From Prorocentrum cordatum (lineage: Eukaryota; Sar; Dinophyceae; Prorocentrales; Prorocentraceae): a DNA stretch of 64,000 nucleotides. Positions 1 to 10,830 of this stretch are shown piece by piece. The stretch lies in assembly GCA_963575745.1 (NCBI GenBank), contig CAUYUJ010020540.1, forward strand, positions 1 to 64,000. Direction: 5' to 3'. The notes under the pieces are model-generated. The model searched no databases, was not told the DNA's origin, and saw nothing but the letters and a program-made list of their open reading frames with translations. Both the position numbers and the translations under genes were made by a program. Position 1 is the first letter of the stretch. Each line of letters opens with the position of its first letter.

Positions 1-2488
1 CCTCCTCCTCCTCCTCCTCCTCCTCCTCCTCCTCCTCTGGTACTTCTGGCGCGTCCGAGGCCGAACCGAGGCGCTCTCCAGCACCGTGAGCCCCCCCACT
101 GTGACGGCAGAGGCCCTCCGCCGGGCCGCCACGTCGGCCACCGTCTGGCGCTTCCTCTTGGTTGGAGGAGGGCGGGCAGCGGCTGGTTGGCGACGCGACG
201 GGCCGGGGCCCCGTGCTGACGTAGAGAGGCTCGCCGTCATGGCCCCTCGGGTGGCCCCCCGTCTGTCCAGCGGCGAGGCCAGCGAGGCCGCAGGCGCCGC
301 CGGCGGCGCCATCCGAGCGCCGGTCGAGGTCGGCGCGGGTCTGGCCCGCGGGAGCATGTTTGGAGAAATCGAGCGGGCTCGGAGCAGCTGGAGCCCAGAG
401 GCCTCGGGAAGGAGAGTCCGCGACGTTCCACTCCGAGGGCAACCACCGATAGTGCAAGGCCGAACCGGTCGCGAGCGAGAGGGCCGCGATCGCCTGGGTG
501 ACCCGCATCATGCTTCGGCTGTCGCTCCGAAACCGAGTCACCGCCCTGGCCGTCGACTGCGAGTCCCCCAGGACCACCACGTGCTTCCCGAGGTTCCGAG
601 ACGAACGAAGAAGATGGCGAAACCCGTACAACGTGGCCCTGGCCTCGTAGACGGCGATACTCTCCCCCTTGCGCCTCCACGGGAAGCGACCGACGACGGA
701 CCACCGCAGCTCGATCATCTCCCGCGGGACCTCTGGGAAGTCCACGACCCGCTTGACCCGACCGAACCCGAAGACGTCTCCGGGGCTGTCCAGGACACCT
801 GAGCCAGCCGACGGGGGCTGGGGGGGCGCGCACTCGGGCCCTGGGACGTCGTTGGCGGCGGCGATCCAGGGGGCAGCCTCGCGGGCCTCCCCAGCCAGGG
901 CCGCCGCCGCCTCGGCCTTTCGAGCGTGGTCCAGCGCGTGGCGACGAGGACCCATGGCCGCGCCGACCCGACCCCAGCGCCAACGCTCCGAGGTCCGGCC
1001 GACGCTCCGGGCAAGAGAGCCCCCACACTGCGCGGCGCACGCCCCCAGCCCCCACTCACTAGCATCGACGGCCACCACCTCGTCGCTCCAGCCCGCCCGT
1101 AGGTCCCGCCAGAGGAGAGGTGCAAGCCCATCCCAGAGTGAGAGCTCGCGACGTACAGAAGCCCACAGACGCTCCTCCTGGGTGCAATTCTTTCTGACGA
1201 AGGCATAGCACGACCAGAACAGCGATAACCCCTCCCGGCGGACCAGGGAGAGGAAGACGAGATGCCCCAGGAGCCGCTCCAGGTCACGCCCAGAGCACCG
1301 CCCCCCCCTCCGGAGGACCGCCCGAATAGCCAGGCGGGCCCTCCAGAGGCGCAGGGGGGTGGCAGCCACGCGGCCCCGGGACCCGTCGATCGGCCACCCC
1401 AAAACCTGGGCCACCTTGTCCTCCCCAGAATACTCCTCCTCATGTACGACGAGCCCCCTCCCTTCAAGAGCACGAATAGCATCGGCAACGAGAGAGCGAA
1501 CCGCACTGGCGCCAGTAGACACGGCAATGAAGTTGTCCACATACTGCGAATGGCACGCGCGATGAAGGTCCGGCGTCACCTGCTTATCTACAATGCGGTT
1601 CTCGGGGGAAGCTCCGGCTTGTTCCACAATACGTTCATGGACCGTTTGACGCATCCACAGGGCCCAGCTCCAGCCCATCGGTATCACAGACAGTCGAGGG
1701 TATACCATGGCAGACGGAGGCACGGCTTGCCCATTGACACTAGTACACCCCACCGCCCCCGCCCGCACGGCCCTGAAACAGAAAAACGGCCTCAAATCGG
1801 GAGGCAACTGCATATGATAAAAAGCGTCAGACAAATCGGCCCCGCCAACATGCAACTCCTCTCCCTCGCCGAGCTCCAGCCCAGCCAGGCCTTCGCCGGC
1901 GAGGAGGGAAACGGGGGCGGGGTCCTGGAAATGACAGTTGCTTCTACGACAGTCCACTACCAGCCGGAGCTTCCCATTTTTCTCGTGCACGAAAAAAGCT
2001 TCAACCCTTTCCTTGGCCGAGAAGCTGAAATCTACCATGCCACGCTGCTGCAGTGCACGGGTGAACTCCTCAAAGGCCGCGACCCGACGCAGCTTCGGAT
2101 CACTATATGGCACCGCCACCTGAGAATTGTTCAAACGAGTTTCTACCTCACTAGACGGTAGCAATCGGCTTTGGACGAAGTCCCCAATCATGTCCGACCC
2201 GCCCACGCCCCACAGATCCTCGAGCGGTACCAGCGCGGGCGAGCCAGAGGGGAGCGAGACGCTAGCGAGGTTATAGGAACCGAGCACGGCAGAATCCACA
2301 TCATACCAGCTCGCCACGCGAAACTTCCGAAGAGCTTCTGCGGGAGTGACCTCCGGCGGAGGCGGGCCGAGAGCAACGACGGAGTCCCGAACTCTATCGA
2401 GACAGTGGCGCTGGCCCAGCGAAACAGAAACTGCACGGTCGGCGCCCTGGCCGACGGGGGGGCTGGCCCTGGCGAAGATAGAGCGAGT
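1..2488 (-). CDS. Reverse transcriptase-RNase H polyprotein, C-terminus off the window edge
   Basis: This minus-strand frame has no stop from 2488 to position 2 (about 829 codons); a TGA at 2489-2491 lies just upstream. RT motifs appear in order: KLRLVVDCRRSN near 1975-1945, ADLSDAFYHMQLP with the motif A Asp at 1835-1837, a PMGWSWALWM motif B-like stretch near 1680-1650, and YVDNF with Asp at 1535-1537 and Asn at 1532-1534. RNase H follows: VAVDASEWGLG near 1075-1055, LGDSQSTARAV near 575-545, and EWNVADSPSR near 420-390. The end near the edge is low-complexity with about 12 Glu codons. The first ATG is at 2191, but coherent RT-type sequence begins upstream of it. The second Asp of the usual YxDD is Asn. 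It may be a pseudogene upstream, but the RT-RNase H part is intact. Confidence 0.8.
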
Positions 2489-2654
2489 TCAAGGCGTGGA
2501 CGGCACGGTCACAGTCCATCTCAAAACTCTCGCGCTTCCCCAGACGCTGTCGGACGGCACGGGAGAGCCCCCCGTCGGTACCCCGATACCGCTCCACCGC
2601 CGGCCGCGGCAGCGGCAAGATGTCGCGAGGTACCGGGAGGGCTCGTCCCCGCAA
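2394..2654 (-). pseudogene. Linker fragment of the same retroelement, other frame
   Basis: In this frame the text RAVRQRLGKRESFEMDCDRAVHALNSLY reads as plausible protein up to about 2480. The RT frame then takes over with FARASPPVGQGADRAV. This implies a one-base frameshift near 2480-2490, next to the TGA that closes the RT frame. The part between 2655 and 2850 contains stops in the likely frame. I cannot name a domain here; the assignment to the retroelement rests on position and strand. Confidence 0.4.
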
Positions 2655-2849
2655 TTAAAAGCTTCGTAGGGCGGCGGCACTCGGGGCCCACGCGCCTCCC
2701 GGACGCCGGGAGCGCGAGGCGCAGATGTGTGCATGAGGGGGAGAAGCCCAGAGGACAGGAGGAGGAGGGCGAACAGAGAACAAGAGGCCGGCACTGCACC
2801 CTCAGAGCAGCGCGAGCCAACCTCAGATGTGGGAGTCGGCGGAGGCTCA

Positions 2850-3961
2850 CGACCTGTCGTCCCCGCCCTTCTTGCGGGCTGCGACTCGCTCCTTGCAGCC
2901 CTTCCGCAGGGCCGTGCTGAGCTGCGCCTCCCGCTCCACGCCGACAAGAACCACGTTCAGGAGCTCTGGACCAATCATCAGCTGCCCCGAGCCCCCGAGC
3001 CCCGGCAGGGCCCCGGGAACGCGTGCTGTTCCTCGACGCTGAGACGCCCACCGTATCCTCCTGACGCGGCCTCCTTAGCCCACTCCAGGTGGGCGACCTC
3101 AATGGTCTGCATCCTCTTCAGCAGCATCTTCACGATGACGAGGTTCGTGCCGTCGAGCTGGACGCCGAGGATGCCGGCCTCGTCCGCCGCCGCGAGGTGG
3201 AGGAGCTCGGCCGTCTCCCAGGCGTTGGGCACCAGGCGACACAGCGATCGAATCCGATCGTGGTGAACTCCCAAACCGTTGCCCTCCGAGTTGATGTGCT
3301 CCAGGCTCCACTCGGCCGCTCGGTCGCCACTGAGCGACCAGTCCTTGTCGAAATCCTCCTTCGTCGCAGCGGCAAACATGTCCGCCCACGTTCGCCCCCG
3401 TCGCCCCAGCCCGTTGCGGCGCACCGGCACGAAGCGGGCGTCGACGGCCACGATGCGGGTGAAGAACTCCTGTACGTCGCTCGGCCGTAAGAACTGCCCG
3501 AAGAGCCCAGAGCCGCCCGCCAGCCGGTGGATGTCCTTGTCCCCGATGGCGCCTGCTCCGGCCTGGTGCGCCACGTCGTCCGCGTCGCGGAATCCGTCGA
3601 AGCACTCGTCGGCGACCCAGTCGTCAGCCCCACGGCCGTCGGCCGCACCAACAGCCACAACCCCCTCGGGCACCGCCGCGGCGAAGAAGGCGGCCCGCTG
3701 CACCACCGTCGGCCCCACCCAGAAGCGGTAGACGTCCCCGGGAGGGAGGCCGTCCGGCAGCACGCTGAGAGACGTTGCCCACCTCACGGCCGCGACGACG
3801 GCCGACCCGGCACTGTAGACCTCCGCGTGCCCGTGCAGGTCGGGGGTGCCGATCACGAAGAGGCTCGCTACCGATAATGCCACCTGCCCGAGCCCCAGCC
3901 TCTGATGACAGACCTGCCGTGGGCCGCCCCTGATGTACGGCATGAACGCCCACGTCGCCAT
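2850..3961 (-). pseudogene. N-terminal region of the retroelement polyprotein, one frameshift
   Basis: An ATG at 3961 opens 327 codons to a TGA at 2978-2980. The text (GDVYRFWVGP, GRRGRTWADM, LDGTNLVIVKMLLKRMQ, EVAHLEWAKEAASGG) is not low-complexity and ends in a charged helical stretch. Just before the stop the sense passes to another frame, which reads LMIGPELLNVVLVGVEREAQ, then LSTALRKGCKERVAARKK, to a TGA near 2850. This is best explained by a one-base indel near 2990-3010; an intron is less likely at such a short distance. I recall similar regions upstream of RTs in dinoflagellate proteins, but no database comparison was made. Function is unknown, perhaps gag-like. Confidence 0.55.
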
Positions 3962-3964
3962 CCT

Positions 3965-4261
3965 TCACCGGGGCAGGCCCTCGGTCCCGTAGTCCTGGAT
4001 GGCCGCCCGCCTGCGCCTGCCGCGGCACCGAGCAGCCTGCCAAGCGCTCCGCAGCGCAGCGGCCGTCGCAAGCCCGAAGCCCACGCCGCACACGAACCAG
4101 AACAGCCAGCGGCTGGGCGCCGCGCGATGTAGTTCACCAAGCTCTGCGCGGCGTACTCTCCCCCGCGCTGCACCGCCCACTGAACATGGGGGGTCCGCCG
4201 CGGGAGCCGCGCCTTTGAAGCTAGAGCCAAGATGAGACGGAAGACGCAAGGATGCTGCCAC
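3965..4261 (-). pseudogene. Membrane-helix ORF directly upstream, same frame, split by TGA
   Basis: This frame is continuous with the 3961 ORF except for a TGA at 3965-3967. It encodes a hydrophobic helix (WLFWFVCGVGFGLATAAAL, roughly 4125-4065) followed by a basic RCRGRRRRAA stretch, a typical membrane anchor with cytoplasmic positive charges. There is no ATG in the frame; the first codon taken here is GTG. It could be the true N-terminus of the element protein interrupted by one stop, or chance. The distance to the CAT microsatellite at 4307 leaves no room for a longer 5' part. Confidence 0.4.
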
Positions 4262-4306
4262 GGCTGTCCCACTCCGCTCTCAAGGATTTCCGTACAAGTA
4301 CAAGGC

Positions 4307-4352
4307 ATCATCATCATCATCAGCATCATCATCAGCGTCATCATCATCATCG

Positions 4353-4397
<45 letters not shown>

Positions 4398-4480
4398 GCA
4401 GCAGCATCATCATCAATCATCAACAGCAGCATAATCATCAACAGCAGCAGCATCAGCATCATCATCATCATCATCATCAG

Positions 4481-4524
<44 letters not shown>

Positions 4525-4534
4525 GCATCATCAG

Positions 4535-4585
<51 letters not shown>

Positions 4586-4895
4586 TCATCATCATAATCA
4601 GCATAATCATCACCATCATCATTATCATCATCGGCATCAGCATCAGCATCATCAGCATCATCATCAGCAGCATCCTCATCATCATCATCATCGTCATCAT
4701 CATCATCATCATCATCAGCAGCAGCATCAGCATCATCATCATCATCAGCATCATCATCAGCAGCATGATCATCACAATCATCAGCATCATCATCATCATC
4801 ATCAGCATCATCATCATCATCGTCATCATCATCATTATGTACATCAGCATCATGATCATCAGCATCAGCATCAGCATCAGAAGCATCATCATCAG

Positions 4896-4950
<55 letters not shown>

Positions 4951-4958
4951 GTCATCAG

Positions 4959-5001
<43 letters not shown>

Positions 5002-5280
5002 GGCAGCATCATCATCGTCATCAGCATCATCATCAGCATCATCATCATCAGCATCATCATCATCATCAGCAACATCATCATCGTCATCATCATCAGCATC
5101 ATCATCCTCAGCAGCATCAGCATCAGCATCAGCATCAGCATCAGCATCAGCATCAGCATCATCATCAGCATCATCATCATCATCCTCATCGTCATCGTCG
5201 TCATCATCATCACCATCACCATCACCATCATTATCATCATCATGATCATCGTCAGCATCATCAGCATCATCATGATCATC

Positions 5281-5364
<84 letters not shown>
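4307..5364. repeat. (CAT)n trinucleotide microsatellite, about 1.06 kb
   Basis: Nearly uninterrupted CAT/ATC/TCA with scattered CAG, CGT and CCT variants. All six frames are open for long distances and give poly-His, poly-Ile/Ser, or poly-Met/Asp; these are composition artefacts. A stretch at about 5112-5160 is regular (CAGCAT)n. It is one of two such tracts in the window (the other at 28318-29187). Confidence 0.97.
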
Positions 5365-5366
<2 letters not shown>

Positions 5367-5376
5367 GTTCCCCAGC

Positions 5377-5452
5377 TTCCTCCTCCTCCTCCTCCTCCTC
5401 ACCCTCCCCCTCCCCTCCCCCTCCTCCTCTTCCTCCTCCTCCTCCTGCTCAT
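5377..5452. repeat. (CTC)n microsatellite
   Basis: CTC-rich run following the CAT tract after a short GTTCCCCAGCTT linker. Confidence 0.9.
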
Positions 5453-5589
5453 CCTCAAAGGGCCCGAAGGGGCGCGCTCGGGTCTAAAGGGACGGCGACG
5501 CTCCAAAAAAATCCTGGCGAAGGGCCCAACCATATGGAGCTGCGGGTACCGCGAGGCAAATGAGAAGAAGCTGGGGGAAGGAATGACGG

Positions 5590-5850
5590 GTGTGCCGACA
5601 TGGGGCGGGTGCGTGCGCCATGCGGACCCTGCCAGAGGGGCCTTGGATGGAACTGCCTATGGGGCCACAGCACGTGTGAGGGGTGAGCCGAACCGGATGC
5701 GGGCACGCCATGCGGACCCTGCCGCTAGGACCTTCGTTGGAGCTCATTTTGGGCCACAAATCGTGTGAGAGGCTATGTCGAATCGGATGCGGGTGCGCCA
5801 TACGGACCCTGCCTTTCGGGCCTTCGGCGGGGCTTCTTATGGGGAGGGAA
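5590..5850. repeat. 90-bp tandem repeat, three degenerate copies
   Basis: The core GCGCCATGCGGACCCTGCC recurs with the GGACCCT at 5623, 5713 and 5803, an exact 90-bp period; a partial fourth copy lies near 5460. The period is a multiple of three, and on the minus strand the frame from 5939 to 5484 reads a 30-residue repeat containing GRVRMAHPHP-like text. No start or domain can be recognised, so it is given as a repeat rather than a gene. Confidence 0.8.
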
Positions 5851-7355
5851 AGGGGTGCTGAAAGCGCATTTCCCGAGACTGATGTTATGTCGTCAGTCGT
5901 TGATTGACGATCCTGGGATGCGCGAAGTGCCCGAGGCAAAAAAATGTGGACCTTTTTTTCTTAGCGGCGATCGATTCACAATCCGCTCGAGATAGATTCC
6001 CAACCCCGGACCCTCTTGGGGCACATGCTGACCAATGTGTGGAGCTGCGTCCAGCCGTGGCGACAAGAGCCCCAGAGAACGCTCACATAACTCCTGAATA
6101 ACGTGTCGACCTCGCCGACATGGTGAACAATACCTCCCCTCGGGGGGGTACCTAGGGGTCTCCGGGTGTCTCTGAAGCCCCCAGGGGCCTCAGAAGGGTT
6201 GAACATGTCCAAAAACGTTCGACCCAAGAATCTCCAACCTGGATCCTCGACTCTCGAACCGTGCAGCAATGGTCTCCAAGAAAGGGGAGAGGGAAAGGGG
6301 GGAGAGGGAGGGGGCGAGGAGGTCGCGGAGCAGCAAGAGAGGGGCGGCGGGAAGCGACCGAGCGGGGCATCCGCCCCAGGCGCAGCGGGCACGGACGCAG
6401 GGGCGAACAGGGCACCCTTCGTGAACTCGCGTGCGAAGTGGCTGACCATGGCCTTCGTGACGGCGTCGGAGATTGGCCCCTCAGGCGAGGCGCGTCATGC
6501 GGACGGCGGAGAGCTGGGAACGCCGTCGTCGTCGCCGACAGCGTCGGCGTCGAACGTCGATCGTTGATTGCCGTTGAGTGTCATGAGGAGAAGGAGGCCA
6601 AGGAACAGCAGGAGCAGGAGGAGCAGAAGGAGTAGCACGAGGGCCAGGAAGAGGACGAGGAGCGAGGAGGAAGACCAGGAGGAGGAGGAGGAAGAGGAGC
6701 AGGAGGAGGAGGAGGACGAGGAAGAGCTGGAGCGAGGAGGCGGAGGAGACGCTGGCAGGAGGGGGAGAGGTGGAGGCTAGGATAGGAGGGGAGATGGGGG
6801 AGGTGATTTCGGAAGACGCCCGCCCCGCCCCCCGCTATTCCTCCCCCGGTGTCGCATCCTGCGACTCGCACCTTCAATGTGGCTTTTCTGGGGCTCTGGT
6901 CAGCTGGGCAGGTGACCGCAGCTCCCGCCGCTCGTGATCCCGCTGCTGCCCGTGCTGCTTGCCCTCTCGAACCTTCCCCTCGGCCCGCCAAGCCACTCAC
7001 CCCGCTCGCAGGCCCCCACACGGAGCTGGGCGCCGGGGCCGCCAGGCGCAGCGGGCACGGCCGTGCCCGCCCATCCCGTCGAGGCCCCGCTGCGCAGACG
7101 CTGCGTCGAAGGGCCGGAGCGGCTGGCCGAGCAGCTCAGAAAGAGCAGGGACGCACCTCATGGGGGAGCTTCGCTGGAAGGAGGGTGGTCTTTTGCGCTG
7201 GACCCCTGAACAATCATAAGCTCTTGAAGCCACCACCGCTACTGCCGCTACCACCCCCACTACTGCCGCTACTAAGTAACGCCGGGCCGTTTGGACACGC
7301 ACGCCGAGCAAGCACATTGGGACCCCGTGCGCCGGGCCTGTTTGGCTCCCGCTGA
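5851..7355. other. No recognisable gene; GC-rich, with a purine tract
   Basis: Open frames on both strands are short or compositional. A GGA/GAG-rich purine tract occupies about 6575-6780. A CTACTGCCGCTACCACC microsatellite-like run lies at 7232-7276. I see no conserved protein text. Confidence 0.6.
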
Positions 7356-7740
7356 GGATTCCTGAGGAGTTCCCACTCCTCGGGGATGAAATGCTTTCCT
7401 AAGGAGATCCTCCCGAAATTCTCAGGAGATGCTTCCTAATGCGAAATCCCGACGAGTCATTCGGGAATCGAGGAAATCCTCAAGAGCCCAAATGAATCCT
7501 TGGGAGTCCGCACGCTCGGCCAGTTGGCCCCCCTCCCTCAAGACTCCTCGAGATTCCGTACCTCGGTCTCGTCGGCCCCCGCGAAGGAGTCCTTGAGATC
7601 TGTACGAAATGGTTCAGAATCCGTAGGAATCCCTTGGAATCGTCAGGAAATCATTTAGAAAATCCTGAGGAACCCTTGGGCATCCAGAGGAAATCCTGGG
7701 AACCCTTGGGAATAATTTGAAATCCTTCGGAATCCGTACG
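7356..7740. repeat. Degenerate short-period repeat (GGAATCCTNAGG-like)
   Basis: Words such as AATCCTCAGGA, AATCCTGAGGA, CCCTTGGGAA and GGAATCC recur every 20-40 bases on a background of lower GC. It looks like a decayed minisatellite. No coding potential was seen. 7741-8280 holds nothing recognisable. Confidence 0.6.
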
Positions 7741-8289
7741 CCTGGCTCGTTGGGCCCTGATCCGCCAGCTCCTCCTCGCTCCTCGCTCCTCGCTCTCCTC
7801 ACATTTCTCCTCCGAGTCTTCCTACTGTCTGAATACTGGCATGACAACAGGACGTCAGCGTCATCGTCGGCCCCCGCCAACGTCGTCGTTCCCCGTCAGG
7901 GTCGGCGGCGCCAACCGCAAGGCCTTCCCAATTTCAGTATCTATATAAGTATACTTCGTCTTCGCGTTGGTAAAATTATGCTGGGTACTCTGATGATTGC
8001 TTGCATCAGCAGCAGACATGCAATGATTGGTGCAATGTTTGGTCGCGCTGGTCGTCACAACATGATTGGTATTGTGAATGTTCTTCTCGTTTGAACATGA
8101 ACCGCACTGTTATCATGGCTATTTCGTCCCGTGATCCTGATTTCTGCTCGTGAACCACATCCTTAGCCGCCTCCTCCTCCTCCCTCATGGGACCCCGTAC
8201 AACCCTCTACGATCCACGAGCACCCAAAACACCTTAGAATGGGAGGGGGAACCCCTGAAAACCTCGATTTCCCATCCTCGACGACGCCC

Positions 8290-8455
8290 GACACCATCGC
8301 AAATACAAGCACAACCACCACCACGACCACGCCCACAACCACGACCACGGCCACGCACGACCACCACCGCGACCGCGACCAAGACCACGACGACAACGGC
8401 CACGAACACGACCGCGACTACGATCACGACGACGGCCACGACAACGACCACGACC

Positions 8456-8505
<50 letters not shown>

Positions 8506-8506
8506 C

Positions 8507-8578
<72 letters not shown>

Positions 8579-8660
8579 CAGCGACGACGACGACGACGAC
8601 GACGACGCCGGACATCACCAGGACGACGACGACGGCGGCGATGACGACGACGACGACGGC
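8290..8660. repeat. (CCACGA)n to (GAC)n microsatellite
   Basis: ACCACGACC-type repeats grade into pure GAC from about 8452 to 8578 and a mixed GACGGC end. Frames read poly-Thr, poly-Asp or poly-Val and are not genes. Confidence 0.95.
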
Positions 8661-8887
8661 AGGGTGCGAGGCGGCCTCGGCGCCCATCTGGCCCCCCGGC
8701 ATCCCTCCCGCGCCGGCACCTCCAGCCGCCTGGGGCGATGGGGGAGGTCTTCCGGGTGCCCCCCCCGTGCGTGCGCGCCGCTCGCGCTGGCCGTCGGCAC
8801 GGGGCGGGGAGAGAAGGGAAGGATACCTGAAGGATCGGCAGGCAGGTCTCACCTGCACGGTTTCCCCTGGGGCCGTAGGCGACCCGA

Positions 8888-8932
8888 GGAGGAGGAGGAG
8901 GAGGAGGAGGAGGAGGAGGAGGAGGAGGAAGC
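8888..8932. repeat. (GGA)n microsatellite
   Basis: About 15 GAG/GGA units. The flanks 8661-8887 and 8933-9400 hold no gene that I can recognise. Confidence 0.9.
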
Positions 8933-9419
8933 CATGACCTCTCGGGGGAGGGCCCGCGATCGGACCGCGATCAGGCGATCGGGCGGGCCGCCCTCGGGGT
9001 CGGGCTCATGCGCGCGCTTCCCAGGAGGCGCCGCAATTGACGTTTGACTTTCCATGAAGAACGTTGGTTGCGAGACAGTACCCACGCGTCCTGCGTGGAG
9101 GTCGCCCGCTGCTGTGAAGAAAGCAGTGGGCCGACTCGAATATGCAGCGAGAACCTGGAGGAAAAGGTGCGACCCCTACGACGTCGGCCTGCTGTGGAAG
9201 GCCGCGTGCGGTCATGTATGGGAGCCACGCCCACCTCGCTCCCGTTTGCGAAAAGATGCCCCGCTTTTTTTCCCAGGTCAGGTCACGGAGCGGAGACGTG
9301 TCTTCCCCACTCCCGCATCACAAGACCAGCCGACACCACTCGGTGGCGAGGGGGACAGGAACCCGACGCCAACAGTTCTGAAAGGCAGTGCGTGTGCGGC
9401 ACAACGTTAATCTTCTCGT

Positions 9420-10830
9420 TCCATCCGTCAAAAGATGGGCAGTGGCAGCGGACAGAAGCGGCAGCGGCAACAATCACTAGCGATAGCAGTGGCAGCAGTG
9501 GGGCAGTAGAGCGTGCGAGGGGCGAAGACGCAGGCCAAAACCAGAGCGTGCGACGAGCAACTGCAGGCCGGGACTTCCGCGTGCGAACAGAGACTGCATT
9601 GGCAGCGAGCACTGGCTCGAGGACGGGAGCCCTGACCTCATCAGTTGCGTGCTGGGACACAATCGTGAGAGAAGAGACGGTGTCTGCAGGCAGCGGTGCG
9701 GGGATAGGAGCCCAAACGCCATCAGCTACAAGCTGGGACATGCGTGCGCGTGAAGAAGCAACCGTAATGGGTAATGGTGCGAGGCTCGGAGTCCAGACGT
9801 CATCAGCTGTAGGTCGGGTCACGCATGTGCGATCTCTGGCGTGCGACCATGGGCAGCCCTGGCAGTAAGTACCGAGAGCAGTGGCAACAGGACGAGAGCG
9901 GGCAGCAACGGAGAGAAGGCAGCAGTGGCAGCAAGGCTACAGCGAGCAAGGCGTGGCCTCTCTACCTCCAAACGGCGAGGAGCGGAAGGCGCAGCCAGAG
10001 CCCGACGTCATCAGCTACAGTACAGGGATCGGCGCTTGCGAGGGCAGGCAGTGGCAGCTACCGCAGACACCACCCTGCGAGAAGGCAGAGGCGAATCTGG
10101 AGCCCGAAATCGCTGACCTAGTCACTAACACGCCCGTGGGGAACAGCGCAGGGATCGGGGTCCGCGACAGGGGGCAAGTGAAGCTGGAGCCCGACACCAT
10201 CAACTACAGCAAGTGAGTGCGAGAGGAAACGGCAGTGGCAGCGAGCAGTGGCAGCCCGTGCCAGCAGGTAGTCGCTGGCGGTTCTTGCGAGAGGGCAGCA
10301 CTGCGGTCCCAGCTACTGGCCCGTGCGAGGAAACAGACAGGCAGTGGCCACCAACGCGAGATTGCAGGCAGTGGCAGCTCTGGCTATAGATCTGCGCTGC
10401 GGCCTGACGCGGCCGTCTTCGTACCAGTAGCGGAGTCCGCGCGAGAGGACACGACAGCGCCAGCCAGCAGGGGCGCCCCCGCGGGATCACAGTCGGCAGC
10501 ATCATCAGCCACATGCGAGAAATCTCCGCCGACGGCCTGGAGCCTCGCCGACGGCAAATGGCGGAAGGGCGTAAACACAAACCAGAGCCAGAGCGTGCGC
10601 GAAGCGACAGCAGAACCAGAGCGTGCGCAAAGCGAAAGACACAATAATAAACAGTCCAGCGCGGTCAGACCACCAGCGAGAGTCCAGACGTCATCGGCTG
10701 GAGTGCGGACGGGCAGTGGTGCGGAATCAATTACAAGCCCGTGCGAGAAGGCAAGCAGTGGCATCCATGCGAGAAGGCAGGCAGTGGCAGACCCTGCGAG
10801 CCGGCAGCCGTCGCGGCAGAGCGGCTCCAG
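9420..10830 (+). pseudogene. Decayed PPR (pentatricopeptide repeat) array
   Basis: Plus-strand fragments carry a PPR-like signature. One frame at 9881-10216 reads EPDVISYSTGIGACEGRQWQ, then CEKAEANLEPEIADL and KLEPDTINYSK. The nucleotide equivalents of PDVISY recur near 9627, 9709, 9789, 9998, 10098, 10185 and 10679, and CAGTGGCAG (QWQ) recurs throughout. Spacing is 80-100 bases rather than the 105 of a full 35-residue motif, so each unit has lost several codons, and one-base indels shift the frame between units (for example the CEKGKQW equivalent at 10741-10764). Intact PPR proteins bind organelle RNA; this copy cannot encode one. No start, transit peptide or end is visible. Confidence 0.65.

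Larger units (their letters stand above)
1..4261 (-). mobile_element. DIRS-like or related RT/RNase H retroelement, 3' end beyond the window
   Basis: Three minus-strand blocks read in one direction: a short membrane-helix frame (4261-3965), a conserved N-terminal region (3961 to about 2850, one frameshift), then RT plus RNase H (2488 to the edge). Together they look like one retroelement polyprotein with a few disabling lesions. No LTR, terminal repeat or target duplication is visible because the 3' end is outside the window. The order (N-terminal region, RT, RNase H with an ADSPSR-type end) and the lack of an integrase upstream suggest a DIRS-like order. A tyrosine recombinase would be expected further out, but that part is inference. 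Confidence 0.6.

Noticed and set aside
237-1542. Two minus-strand open frames (237-1055 and 715-1542) as genes
   Set aside because: They are out of frame with the RT-RNase H reading, which has the conserved motifs and no stop across both.
4232-5487. Long open frames of poly-His, Met, Ile/Ser in the CAT tract
   Set aside because: Pure microsatellite translation; all frames are open. The same applies to 28031-29424.
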